Source: Portulaca oleracea (taxonomy: Eukaryota > Streptophyta > Magnoliopsida > Caryophyllales > Portulacaceae). Taken from it: 64,000 nucleotides of DNA. Both the position numbers and the translations under genes were made by a program. Positions 54,975 to 64,000 of this stretch are shown one piece after another. The notes below the pieces were generated by a model. The model had not been told where the DNA came from. It saw nothing but the letters and a program-made list of their open reading frames with translations, and searched no databases. Where the stretch lies: NCBI GenBank assembly GCA_029582165.1, contig CM055871.1:4719501-4783500 (forward strand). Direction: 5' to 3'. How positions within the stretch are numbered: the stretch's first letter is position 1; the number at the start of each line of letters is the position of its first letter.

Positions 54975-55655
54975 TAGAATGTCAGGATAAAAATGCCATC
55001 AAATTTTTTCATTTAGTCAAATTTGTAGTTATTCTTTTCAAATTGTCAAAAATGTGATTTGTGTTTCCAAATTGATAAAAAAATGCCCCTCAAAACTATT
55101 TTTAACCTATATAACAAATAATCCTAACCCTAATTTCAAAAAAAAAAAAAAAGAAAGAAAACCCTCAAATTGCCCATCTTGGTCTCCCATGTTTCATCAC
55201 CTCCCCTTGCTTGATCATCATCACTATCACAGCCACCGTCCCACCACATCACCATGGGTACCCTTCAACTCTATAAACCACCATCCAATACCCCAACGCC
55301 ACCACCACCCCACCCCCCCTCACCATCTACGGTGACTCGTATCCGCTCACACTCAACTGCCTCTCGGTGCCATTGCCGGCATTGCTTTCGTAGGCGGCGC
55401 AGAGTGCCCTGACGAACCATCTATGGTGGAGTGAGGTTTATGGAGGGGAGGGGGTTGTGGACACCGGCAGTTGGGTGTGGAGGTCTGAGGAGGAGGATGA
55501 AGGGGTGGGGGATTTGAGAATGAAGGGAAAGGGTTATGACCGGCTACAACTTGTTTCAGTGGTATTTTTGATCAATTTGGAAACACGAATGACATTTTTG
55601 ACAATTTAGAAAGAATAATGGCAAATTTAACTGAATGGGAAAGTTTGATGGTAGC
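54975..55655. mobile_element. candidate long-TIR (Mutator-like) element
   Basis: Arms of about 110 bp are inverted repeats of each other: CCATCAAATTTTTTCATTTA, AAATTGTCAAAAATGT and TTTCCAAATTGAT and their complements. The outer ends and target duplication could not be fixed. The GC-rich core (about 55180-55500) may be captured sequence but I recognise no gene in it. Confidence 0.6.
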
Positions 55656-56533
55656 ACTCGTTATATATATACTGAACTATTGTATGAAACTATTATCATT
55701 ATTACATTTGTAACAAAAAATTATTAATATAAACTAATTAATAGCATCTTTTCTTATTTGTTATTCTTGGAAAATATATTTTTCTATTTTCATTTTACTT
55801 CAAAAATAAATGTCGTATAATAAATTAAGATAATGACAAATATTTTATTGAAAGTTTCAATTTGGAATTCCTTTTATTGTGGAGAAGAAAGAATTGTGTT
55901 CCAAAAGTTTCAAAAATAAGATGATGTGACAAAATGAACCCACACCAAAGATCTAAAGTAATGAAATGTCATTGTATATACTTTTAATTATCGTTTTTGG
56001 AAATTCTGTAATCAATCTTTAAAAATTTTAACTATAAGTTTCTCATAAGGACATGTTTTATAACAAAAAATTACTTAGAAGTACCTTAACTTTTAGAGAA
56101 ACTATTTTTGGTACCCAACTTTTCAAAAGTCATTTTGGGTATCCTTAATTTTAGGGTTAGTAATTAAAAGGTGATTTTCCTGCCAAAGTCTGATTAGTTT
56201 TGCAAACTCACCGAAATACCCTTCATTTTTTACCGAGATAGACAATAATGTCCTTTTAGTTGCCTATCTATAAATTGTAATTGTTAATAAATATTGTACA
56301 AGAAATTGTAATTGTTAATAAAATTTTGTACAAAAAATTATCAATCAAATATTGAGATCATGACCTATAACCAGTGCCCTATGATCAGAGTTTCTTGATG
56401 GCAAATATGAAAATATGTACATTGCTCTTGTATTTGACCTATAATCAGAGTTTCTAATGGCAAACATTCTTTGAAATTTGAAGGCATTAATTCGCATACC
56501 AAAATTGTGGATTTTCTCACAAAACTCCAGTAG
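55656..56533. other. gap with MITE fragments
   Basis: Bases 55690-56350 contain pieces of Stowaway family 2 interior (AATTATTAATATAA, TTGGAAATTCTGTAATCAA). Bases 56080-56250 resemble a single MULE-like arm. It forms the upstream region of the PPR gene. No clear TATA box was found. Confidence 0.4.
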
Positions 56534-58306
56534 ATGCTCATCCCAACTGCTCGTTTCTTCCAATCAAGGAATCCCCAGTTTCTGCTTTCATATTCGCTTT
56601 GCAGACACCTCACAACCACATCAAATACCTTCTTCTGCGACATTGGCATTGACACAGTAGACAGAATCAAGGCCTACTCTGATTTTCTCAAACACTGTTG
56701 CCATGCGTCGAATTTCCGCCATGGAAGAGCTACTCATGCCCAGCTCATTAAAAACTCTTGCATTTCTTCCCTCTTCCTTCAGAATTTCCTCCTCCAATTG
56801 TACGTCAAATCCCGGGATTTTAATGCCGCCCTCAAGTTGTTCGACGAAATGCCTGAGAGAAACTGTGTGTCGTGGGCTTCCCTCATTGCTGGGTTTGTTC
56901 AGTGTAGACATCCGTCTGAAGCCCTCTTCTTCTTCTCTTGTATGTGCAGAGCTGACGTCAAGCCGTCAGAGTTCGCCATTGTCAGTGCCCTAAATGCTTG
57001 TTCCTTCATGGATTGTCCTCACCATGCACATCAGCTTTATGGGTTGGTTGTTCGGTTGGGATTTGAGTGGAATGTGTTTGTTATCAATGCGTTTGTGACA
57101 GCATTGATCAGAAATGACCAGTTTTCGGATGCCGTAAAAGCTTTTGATGAATGTAGTGTTAGAGATATAGTGTCTTGGAACACAATGATCAATGGGTATT
57201 TGCAGTATTCAGTGCTGGAAGTCCCAAATTTCTGGTTGCGGATGATACATGAAGGCGTTAGGCCTGATGGGTTTTTGTTTTCGACAGTGATTAGTGGCAT
57301 GGGGGTCATTGGTGATCAAAAGTTGGGAGTGCAGATTCATGGGCAACTTCTGAAGTTTGGTCATGCCAGCGAAACGTGTGTTGGGAACTCATTAGTCGAT
57401 ATGTATTTGAAGTTCGGGGACTTGGCTGACAGTTTCAAAGCATTTCGTGGGATCCCTGTCAAGAATGTTGTGTCTTGGACTACGATGGTAACCGGCTGTG
57501 TCAATTGTGGGGCGCCGAGCAAAGCACTTGAACTTGTTAGAGAAATGAGGATGGCAGGATTAATGCCAAATAACTTTAGCCTTGCAACCACCTTTAAAGC
57601 TTGTGCTAGTCTAGCTTCCTTGGATGAAGGGAGGAAAGCTCATGGCTTGAGAATTAAGCTTGGAAATGAAATGGATGTCTGCACTGACAATGCTTTGATC
57701 GACATGTATGTGAAATGCGGATGCATGGACGACAGTTTAAACATCTTTCGCAGAATGAAGGCGCACACAATTGTTAGTTGGACGAGTATGGTGATGGGTT
57801 TTGCCCGGAATGGGCAACCGATGGAAGCTCTAGGAATATTCGAAGAAATGGTAGCAAAGGGTATCGAACCAAATTACGTAACATTTCTTTGCGTTCTGTA
57901 CGCTTGTAGCCAAGGAGGTCTTGTGGAACAAGGGTGGAAGTATTTCACTTGTATGACACATCAATACGGTATTTCAGCAGGAGAGGACCACTACGCGTGT
58001 ATGGTTGATCTTCTCGGACGAGCTGGGCATATAAAAGAAGCAGAAGAGCTTGTTTCGAAAATGCCTTTTGATCCAGGACCACTGATTTGGCAAACCTTAC
58101 TTGCTGCCTGTCACATTCATGGGGATATTGAAGCAGGAAAGAGGGCAGCACAGCATGTAATGCAGCATAATCAGTGTCGTCCTTCAACGTATGTACTCAT
58201 ATCGAATTTATTAGCTGGTCTGAGCCATTGGCAAGGGGCGCACACGTTGAGGAACATGATGCATACTAGAAATGCAAACAAAACGCCTGGAACTAGTTCA
58301 ACTTGA
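56534..58306 (+). CDS. PLS-class pentatricopeptide repeat protein, E-type, organellar
   Basis: A single-exon frame of 590 residues. Residues 1 to about 45 are rich in Arg, Ser, Thr and Phe and lack clear acidic stretches, as in an organelle presequence. From about residue 80, P, L and S-type PPR motifs follow in series, each with a recognisable core: LFDEMPERNCVSWASLIAGF, FDECSVRDIVSWNTMINGY, FRGIPVKNVVSWTTMVTGC, FRRMKAHTIVSWTSMVMGF, ending at HYACMVDLLGRAGHIKEAEEL. An E1-like motif follows (WQTLLAACHIHGDIEAGKRA) and the protein stops at KTPGTSST where others continue PGxSW, so there is no E2 or DYW domain. PPR proteins of this class bind organelle RNA and usually specify C-to-U editing sites; without a DYW domain it would need a partner deaminase. 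The target is unknown. Confidence 0.92.
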   Translation: MLIPTARFFQSRNPQFLLSYSLCRHLTTTSNTFFCDIGIDTVDRIKAYSDFLKHCCHASNFRHGRATHAQLIKNSCISSLFLQNFLLQLYVKSRDFNAALKLFDEMPERNCVSWASLIAGFVQCRHPSEALFFFSCMCRADVKPSEFAIVSALNACSFMDCPHHAHQLYGLVVRLGFEWNVFVINAFVTALIRNDQFSDAVKAFDECSVRDIVSWNTMINGYLQYSVLEVPNFWLRMIHEGVRPDGFLFSTVISGMGVIGDQKLGVQIHGQLLKFGHASETCVGNSLVDMYLKFGDLADSFKAFRGIPVKNVVSWTTMVTGCVNCGAPSKALELVREMRMAGLMPNNFSLATTFKACASLASLDEGRKAHGLRIKLGNEMDVCTDNALIDMYVKCGCMDDSLNIFRRMKAHTIVSWTSMVMGFARNGQPMEALGIFEEMVAKGIEPNYVTFLCVLYACSQGGLVEQGWKYFTCMTHQYGISAGEDHYACMVDLLGRAGHIKEAEELVSKMPFDPGPLIWQTLLAACHIHGDIEAGKRAAQHVMQHNQCRPSTYVLISNLLAGLSHWQGAHTLRNMMHTRNANKTPGTSST

Positions 58307-58628
58307 TCGGCTCTGAATGACTATCGACAATGCCTCTGGTAAATTCGACGTTTGATCTTGCAAATGGGACTGTAATTTCGAAACTCTGTGCTGGTTTTCT
58401 TATGTCATCATTCATCAATTTGCTATGACATCATCATGTTTGGATGTGAGGTAGCATGCATCTAATCTCACTATGTCAGACATTCCCTAGTAATGTGTAT
58501 TGTACTATGGAATAGGAAAAAAAAAAAACAACTGTATTCTGTATTCTGTAATGTGTTCTGCAAAATTTCACATTGCCTTGCTCAAGTGAAAACAATTTAT
58601 GAAAGTAAAATGTTATGGTTAATGTAAC
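58307..58628. other. 3' end of the PPR gene and spacer
   Basis: Contains an A-run near 58518-58528 and AT-rich sequence typical of a plant 3' untranslated region. Confidence 0.5.
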
Positions 58629-58818
58629 TGTAACACCCCATGTACATGGTTAAATGCGGTTTAAGAGGATTGAAATGACTACTTATATCATCAAGGTGCA
58701 CCTTCCTTTTAGAAAGTTCATCTGGTGGGAACTCCTCAGTCAACCGTGCTTGGCTGAAAGTAATTTCAGGAGGATTGAAATACGTAATCTGCGGCATGTG
58801 AGGGAACGGGGTGTTACA
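58629..58818 (+). mobile_element. Cassandra-type TRIM solo LTR with 5-bp target duplication
   Basis: Ends TGTAACACCCC and GGGGTGTTACA; flanking duplication GTAAC (58624-58628 and 58819-58823). The interior includes GAACTCCTCAGTCAACCGTG and GGCTGAAAGTAATTTCAGGA, matching the 5S rRNA-derived block of Cassandra. It lies 23 bp beyond the stop codon of the GDSL gene, in that gene's presumed 3' untranslated region. Confidence 0.88.
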
Positions 58819-58841
58819 GTAACTATGAGTAATTTGGTATA

Positions 58842-61800
58842 TCATCTGTCATAGCATGCTGTCTTCAATGAAGTGGGTGGATCTGAATAAGATCCACCTA
58901 CAATGTGGTCAAAAACCCACTTATTAGCGGCCTCGGTATAATGGGCCCCATCCCAGTTGATCCGAACCGATGGATCATTACATGATTCTCCAATCAAAAC
59001 TCGAGTTCCATTCACTATGTCCATTTTTCCACACCCTACATTCATGTCGTAATTGTACTTCCCTCCACCATGCCCACAACAAACCTTTAGTGGCTCCTCA
59101 AAACCTGCAACAGATATGAAAAAGATTCAGTTAAACTTTAACCATGAAAGTAGACTCATCAATTTTTTATCCAACCTAAATTCGTCCAAAAGTTCAATGT
59201 TTTGAATATGAAAGTAGCCTCGTCAATTTTTTATCCGACCTAAACTCGACCCACCTGTCTGGCCCAAAAATTTTATTTTTTAAGTTCAATTCAGTTAGAG
59301 TATGTGATTTTTCATTGGAACTCATGACTACTGAATTATAAGTGCAACTCATTCTTTTACTATTTCTCTAATTTAAGTTGAAACATTTTGGATAATCTAT
59401 CATTACGAGCAGATAGCCATTTATTATGTATATATTGTACAAAATATAGCATTTGGAGACAATCTTTTTCTAAAAATAAAGGAAAAATGTTGTGGCCATA
59501 ACGCATTGGGTTGACACGAAACCGAAACACCTTGTCCGTATCTGCTCGAACCCAATATATACCCGACCTATATTTAATCTGCCCACTCCAATTGACAGAT
59601 TTACAAAAAAATGTCTTTGAAAATTTTACATGTAATGAAATTTAAGTTAAGGCTTTGTTCTTTGGTTAGTTGGATATAATTTTCCAACTTATTCTAACTT
59701 ATCCAAATTTATCCAAACTTATCCAAACCTGACACAATTCCCTAAAAAAAATTCACTCTGAAACACAATTCCCCAAAAAACATCGTACCTTATCCCAACT
59801 TATTTTAATTTATTCTTACTTATCCATCCAAACCTGAAATATAACATAACCAAAGAATATGGCCTAAGTTTATATCTCAAACAAACTCAAATTTTAATTT
59901 TTGACATAAAAAAAATCATTACAAAAATAAGGGGATTTGAAAAGATCCAAATATCAATAACCTTACCTAAATTGTTGGCTTGGCTAATGAGGGCATACTT
60001 GACTGAGTAGACATCCACATAAGTGATGATAGCCAGAGGCATATCTTCTCTAAGTTGGGCCACAGTTTGCTTGAGCCCAACATTGAAGAATTGGGCCAAT
60101 TCATTCAACTCAATTGAACATCCAAATTGGTCCAGTTGGGTGGAATTGAGAAGTGTGAGACGGTCCAGCGCATATGGCAGGCAGCCCAACGGGCCTGTGT
60201 TGTGAATCCAGAAGTTTCTCCCCCCATCGTAATAAATATACTGCAAAAATATTTTTTACAAGCTTAAGGCTATGTTTAGTCCTTGAAAAATTAATTGGAT
60301 TTGTTTAAATTTAGAATGAGTTATTTTCTTCACTCGGCTTTAAAAAAGTGAAAGAAGAGGAATTAGATCAAAAACATAATGATGAAATTTATTCATTTGT
60401 CATTAATATTTTCCTTCTAAGATTAAACCCTCGTTCTTTTATACGGCTGGCTGCGGTGTGATACGGTGCGTTGTGGTGGAATTGTAGTGAATTGTGGTGG
60501 GTTCGCAAAGGTTATGGTGGATTGTGGCGGGTTGTGGAAAATTGTGGTAGGTTTTGGTTTTTAATAATTGTAAATATGTTGGAAAATGTGGAATTGTGGT
60601 GGTTTGTGAAAATTTTAACTTTTAATAAAAAGATAAATTAAATTAGAAAATGTAGATTATTGTGGATTGTGGTAGATTGTGTTGGATTGTAGTGGGTTGT
60701 GGTGGAATATGGCAAGTTGCGGTGAAGCGTGGGCACCACAACCAGCCGGCCACATAAAAAAAACAGGGCTTAATTTTGTGGGTACATGGAAGGTGTAGTA
60801 AATACTATTACTTTTTTGTAAGTTTTGGTTATTGTGGTAAGCTGATCTAAGTTTTGGTAAGTTTTTGAAAAAAAGTGTTATGTTTCTATGTTGGATATAT
60901 GTAAATTATATTTCAAAAATTAACATAATGAAGAAATATATATAAAAATTCAATTTTTTTACATTGAACTTGATTTTTTTTTAATTTTAAATTTTGAAAA
61001 TTTTTAAATACTTTATTTACTTATGTATATTTTTTTATGTTTTAAGAAATTAAAAATGAAAAGTATAAACTTAAAAACAAAAAAAGATAAAAATATAAAA
61101 GAATTTGAATGCAAAATTTTCAGTTTTTGGTTCCACATTTCCTTTTTTTGTATTTTCTATTTTTCTCATTCAATTTTTTTTTTTTACTATAAACTTTTCA
61201 AAGTATTTGCGTACCTTTACATATAGTTGGAACTGATCAAGTATATCACCAACTGATTCTTTGGCTTGATCAATTGACATACTTGAGAAATAAGCCGCTG
61301 TCAAGTCATTTTGGCCGATGTCAAATGTATATAGAGCTTCCGAAATGTACTCTTTACGTGGTAGCATATCTTCAAAAATACCTATAATAATATTGTAAAA
61401 ATTCAAAGGAAATATTCAGAGAACTATATATGCATGTAAATTGATCGCATACATTCAAAATAAATAGGGAAATTGGATTTAAATCATCTAAACTTTAGGT
61501 CATAGTAACTTAATAATTTGAATTTTAAATTTGGTTCTGAATAATTTGAATTTTGGATCTCTTGGATTCTAGTAGCGTGTCACCAAGTTTAGTTCAACTT
61601 AACTCGGTGCGGGATAATGTGGCAGTAGTGGCATGGCATACCTAAAATGCTCAGGTACATACCACCGCCGCCACGTCATCCCACCAACGAGTTAAGTTGA
61701 ACTTAGCTCGGTGGCATGCTGCTAGGATTCAAGGGGCCCAAAGTTCAGATTATTTATAACCAAATCTAAAGTTCAGATTATTAAATCCAATTTCCCAAAT

Positions 61801-62064
61801 AAATATCGAATAAAGTTTCCTATAGTCTTTGTATGAAAGGATTAAGGATGATGAACACAATTTTACCTTTGTCGATCAAGGTTAGAGAGCGTCGTCGAAA
61901 ATCGTTGAACTGATAAAACTGAACAGCCAAAGAGAAAGGACTAACAAAGATAGTTTTGGGAGGTCTAATGGTGGATCCTGCTGTAGCAAAATTAACTCCA
62001 TGACTAAAGTTGAAGCCCAGAGAATCCAAGAATGCATTCAGATGAGGAAGACCTAAACTTTCCG
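58842..62064 (-). CDS. GDSL esterase/lipase, exons 2-5 (exon 1 outside the window)
   Basis: Exons on the minus strand: 61867-62064, 61215-61381, 59967-60240, 58842-59104, all joined by GT-AG introns with consistent phase (302 codons with the stop). SGNH-hydrolase blocks: NFATAGSTI (block II Gly), TFDIGQNDL (block III Asn), and DGAHYTEAANKWVF carrying the catalytic Asp and His of block V. FWIHNTGPLGCLPYALDR and VCCGHGG are typical of the plant GDSL subfamily with a secreted, esterase-like role. Block I, with the catalytic Ser (GDSxxD), and the signal peptide belong to exon 1, which I could not find between 62065 and 64000. Frames are undamaged, so the gene may work if exon 1 lies further right. 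The gene is convergent with the PPR gene. Confidence 0.88.
59651..59864. mobile_element. PIF/Harbinger-like MITE in GDSL intron 4
   Basis: Ends GGCTTTGTTCTTTGGTTA and AACCAAAGAATATGGCC, with TAA on both sides. This is a different family from GGCCCTGTTCTTTT, although the ends are related. The interior is CCAACTTATTCTAACTTATCC-like. Confidence 0.8.
60427..60770. mobile_element. PIF/Harbinger-like MITE in GDSL intron 3
   Basis: Left end ACCCTCGTTCTTTTATACGG, right end CCACATAAAAAAAACAGGGCT, TAA at both flanks. The interior is the family's GTGGTGGATTGTGG sequence. Confidence 0.85.
61467..61797. mobile_element. Mutator-type MITE in GDSL intron 2
   Basis: Ends GGGAAATTGGATTTAAAT and ATTAAATCCAATTTCCC. 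Perfect 9-bp duplication AAATAAATA (61458-61466 and 61798-61806). The arms extend inward with GAGTTAAGTTGAAC-type inverted motifs and end in a GC-rich loop. Confidence 0.88.
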
Positions 62065-62204
62065 CTGTGTAAATGATCACAAAAAACATAATATTGTCAT
62101 AACATTAGAGAAACAAAATATCAATATTACGTAGGTAAGGAAGTAAAGTAAGGTGAGTAAACTGAAATAAAAAAAAGTTAGTAAGTTAAGCATTAATAGG
62201 TAAG

Positions 62205-62597
62205 TGCGTTCCCTAGTTTTTGGGAAAAACTTTTTTGGAAAAAAGTTTCCTGAGAAAGACTTTTCCTACAGTCCCTTTGAGAAAATGTTTACTGAATTTA
62301 ATAATGGGCTTCACACCAAAATTTTCCCATCTATTTGTCACAACCAAATATGGAAAATGTTTATTGAACTTTGTATCCAAAAATGCCCTAAAAACTATTT
62401 TATAAATAAACATATGGAAGGTAGTTTGGATATTTCAAATGAGTTTTCCCATAAACTTTCCCATGTTTTCAAATATAAACCAAACACTGTGAATTCTTCT
62501 TTACTGGAGAGAAAACATTTTCCCGGGAAAGAACCAAACGCACTATAGGAAAATTCATCAACTTTCCTGGGAAAGTTTAAGAACCAAACACGCCATA
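62205..62597. mobile_element. MITE with TTTTCCCGGGAAA-like arms, in GDSL intron 1
   Basis: The left arm (GTGCGTTCCC, AAACTTTTTTGGAAA) and the right arm (TTTCCTGGGAAAGTTTAAG, ACCAAACACGCC) are inverted repeats. Edges are approximate and no target duplication was fixed. Confidence 0.6.
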
Positions 62598-63092
62598 AGT
62601 AATATTAGTCATGTCAATTATTATATATATAAATTTTTAATAAAGAAGTGTGAGTAGGTAAATGGCATCGATCATGTCACTTGTTATATTTATAAATTTT
62701 TAAATAAATATTTTGTAAAGTAGGAAAGGTAATTGGAAAACATAATACAACCCTCTTCTTCGTTGCGGTGATAAAGTGTGGTTACGGCAAGTTTGGTTAG
62801 TATGGTCAAAGGTGGTTAATTATAGTAAAGTGTGGATATGGTAGATGAAAGTGGAAAATATTTTTGGTTTTTAATAATTTTTTATAAGGGATTATGAGTA
62901 AGACAAGTCCATAAGTTACATCACTTATTACATATATGAATTCATAAATGTATATTATATATAAAATGGATCCTTGATTGAAGTTCTAAAATGTGATTAG
63001 TGCGGTTAAAGTTAACCAACCACAAAAAATAACATGGCACCTAGGTTAAATTTAACTAACATGTGAAAAGAACAACGCCTAGTCACATGTAG
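62598..63092. other. gap with part of a MITE-like sequence
   Basis: Bases 62755-63010 carry GTTGCGGTGA and GTGTGGTTACGG-like sequence similar to the PIF-like family, interrupted by a block that also occurs at 8780-8850. Boundaries unclear. Confidence 0.4.
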
Positions 63093-63094
63093 TA

Positions 63095-63649
63095 CTACCT
63101 CCGTTTTTATTTGTCACATAGGTAATTGTGTCAAAAACTTTAACGGTTAATATTTTAATTTATGTAATGATTCATTAAACAAAATTGATACCTATTGAGT
63201 TGTCCCACATCGGCCTTTGACACCCATATTATGGTGTTTATAATGGCTTGGGTGCCTCAACCTCCTAAGCTAGCTTTTGGGGTTGAATTGGGTTCAAGTC
63301 CATTATTTCACATGGTATCAGATCCAGAGTCATTGATGTTGGGGCCGCGCCCGCAGTTGTCTGCGCCTCGTGGTGAGGGGGGCGTGTTGAGTTGTCCCAC
63401 ATCGGCCTTTGACACCCATATTTATAGTGTTTATAATGGCTTGGGTGCCTCAACCTCCTAAGCTAGCTTTTGGGGTTGAATTGAGCTCAAGTCCATTATT
63501 TCACAATACCGTTATATACTTATATTCGTAATAAAAAGTACTAATGAAAAAGTATAACATTGTATTTTTTATGAAAATATTATGTGAGAAATTGTTGATT
63601 AAAAATTGACCTCAAAAACGTGAATGACATATAAAAAAGAACAAAGAAG
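63095..63649. mobile_element. Stowaway-like MITE split by a TRIM element
   Basis: Left end CTACCTCCGTTTTTATTTG preceded by TA; right end GAACAAAGAAG followed by TA. The interior shares TATTATGTGAGAAATTGTTGATTAA-like sequence with family 2 (as shorter segments TGTGAGAAATTG and GATTAAAAATTGAC). The TRIM at 63193 sits inside. Confidence 0.7.
63193..63505 (+). mobile_element. complete TRIM (miniature LTR retrotransposon), 313 bp
   Basis: Two LTRs (63193-63312 and 63385-63505, 120 and 121 bp), almost identical, contain GTCCCACATCGG and end TTTCACA. A primer binding site TGGTATCAGA follows the first LTR and a purine-rich GTGAGGGGGGCG precedes the second. The 5-bp target duplication ATACC is perfect (63188-63192 and 63506-63510). 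No coding sequence, so it depends on another element's proteins. Confidence 0.95.
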
Positions 63650-63651
63650 TA

Positions 63652-64000
63652 ATTATTTTGATATTATACAAATGTTTTTGCCTGAAACTCGAGCAATTAA
63701 CGTATTTATGAAGAATCAATTGATTGCTTTGAATAATTTGATTTTGGCCTCTTGTTCTTGAATCTTTAGGACTGAAAAAATAATAGGAGGAATGGACAAA
63801 TTAAATAAGGGTTTGTGGCTACAAATAATCCGTACTGAGGGGCTTGAGACCGAGAATAATTCAAAGTGACTTTTCAACCACTAGCAGTCTTTAATTTTTC
63901 ATTATTTTCTCATAGCAGTCCAGAATCAATTTCCGGCACCGGAAAGCTGACGTGTCAATCGGAAAGTATGTTTATTCATACTTCAAAAAGGAAATTTCCG
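63652..64000. other. gap, no GDSL exon 1 found
   Basis: Checked on the minus strand for the GDSxxD block and signal peptide of the GDSL gene; not seen. Nothing else recognised. Confidence 0.5.

Noticed and set aside
55054..55335. His/Pro-rich frame in the long-arm element
   Set aside because: Composition-driven; no recognisable protein, so not called as a gene.
1..64000. CRISPR arrays, bacterial operons or viral genomes
   Set aside because: None seen. The direct repeats here are tandem without unique spacers or are transposon termini, and gene structure is plant nuclear.

Overview
This window is AT-rich plant nuclear DNA, almost certainly from a eudicot. It contains spliced genes with GT-AG introns, a PLS-class pentatricopeptide repeat gene, a plant GDSL esterase gene and a nuclear-type tRNA-Cys. 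The rest is a dense mixture of plant transposons: Ty1/copia, a gypsy-type LTR, LINEs, an Au-like SINE, TRIM/Cassandra elements, and MITEs of the Stowaway, PIF/Harbinger, hAT and Mutator types. All features were read by eye; the species is not determined.

Only four protein-coding genes look intact or nearly so, and all but one lie in the last third. (1) A single-exon gene on the minus strand near 30.2-31.0 kb encodes a secreted Gly/Asn-rich protein. (2) An eight-exon 4'-phosphopantetheinyl transferase gene runs from 47.3 to 53.6 kb; its coding exons join to exactly 323 codons including the stop. (3) A 590-residue PPR gene occupies 56.5-58.3 kb. (4) A GDSL esterase/lipase gene on the minus strand (58.8-62.1 kb) has exons 2-5 here, with exon 1 apparently beyond the right edge. 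A tRNA-Cys(GCA) gene lies at 46.4 kb and a decayed copy at 38.5 kb.

Layout: 1-3.8 kb is a decayed copia element inserted inside a MITE. 5-6.5 kb is a decayed LINE. 6.5-9.5 kb is unidentified repeat-like DNA with a cluster of CpG-rich palindromes. 9.5-21.7 kb is gene-free and crowded with MITEs, a SINE, a Cassandra solo LTR and small LINE scraps. 22-27.7 kb is a nest: a gypsy-type LTR holds a hAT MITE and abuts a LINE, which is itself split by a 1.1-kb unknown insertion with a 22-bp minisatellite. 34-35.3 kb is a copia LTR and gag start joined to an antisense LRR gene fragment. 37.3-38.1 kb is the 3' end of another copia element. 41.8-43.2 kb is a copia 5' end whose leader carries a piece of host gene. 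43.3-45.7 kb is a young, 5'-truncated LINE with a perfect 16-bp target duplication.

The most notable theme is gene-fragment capture. Two Mutator-type elements with related ends and perfect 9-bp target duplications carry host gene pieces: one has the first two exons of an LpxK-like kinase gene (40.2-41.5 kb), the other has the start of a PXC2/IRK-type LRR receptor kinase gene (51.0-53.0 kb). The second sits inside the last intron of the phosphopantetheinyl transferase gene. Two copia fragments also carry host exons. A second theme is insertion into introns. A Stowaway MITE lies directly on the first coding-intron 5' splice site of the transferase gene, and each of the three complete GDSL introns holds its own MITE.
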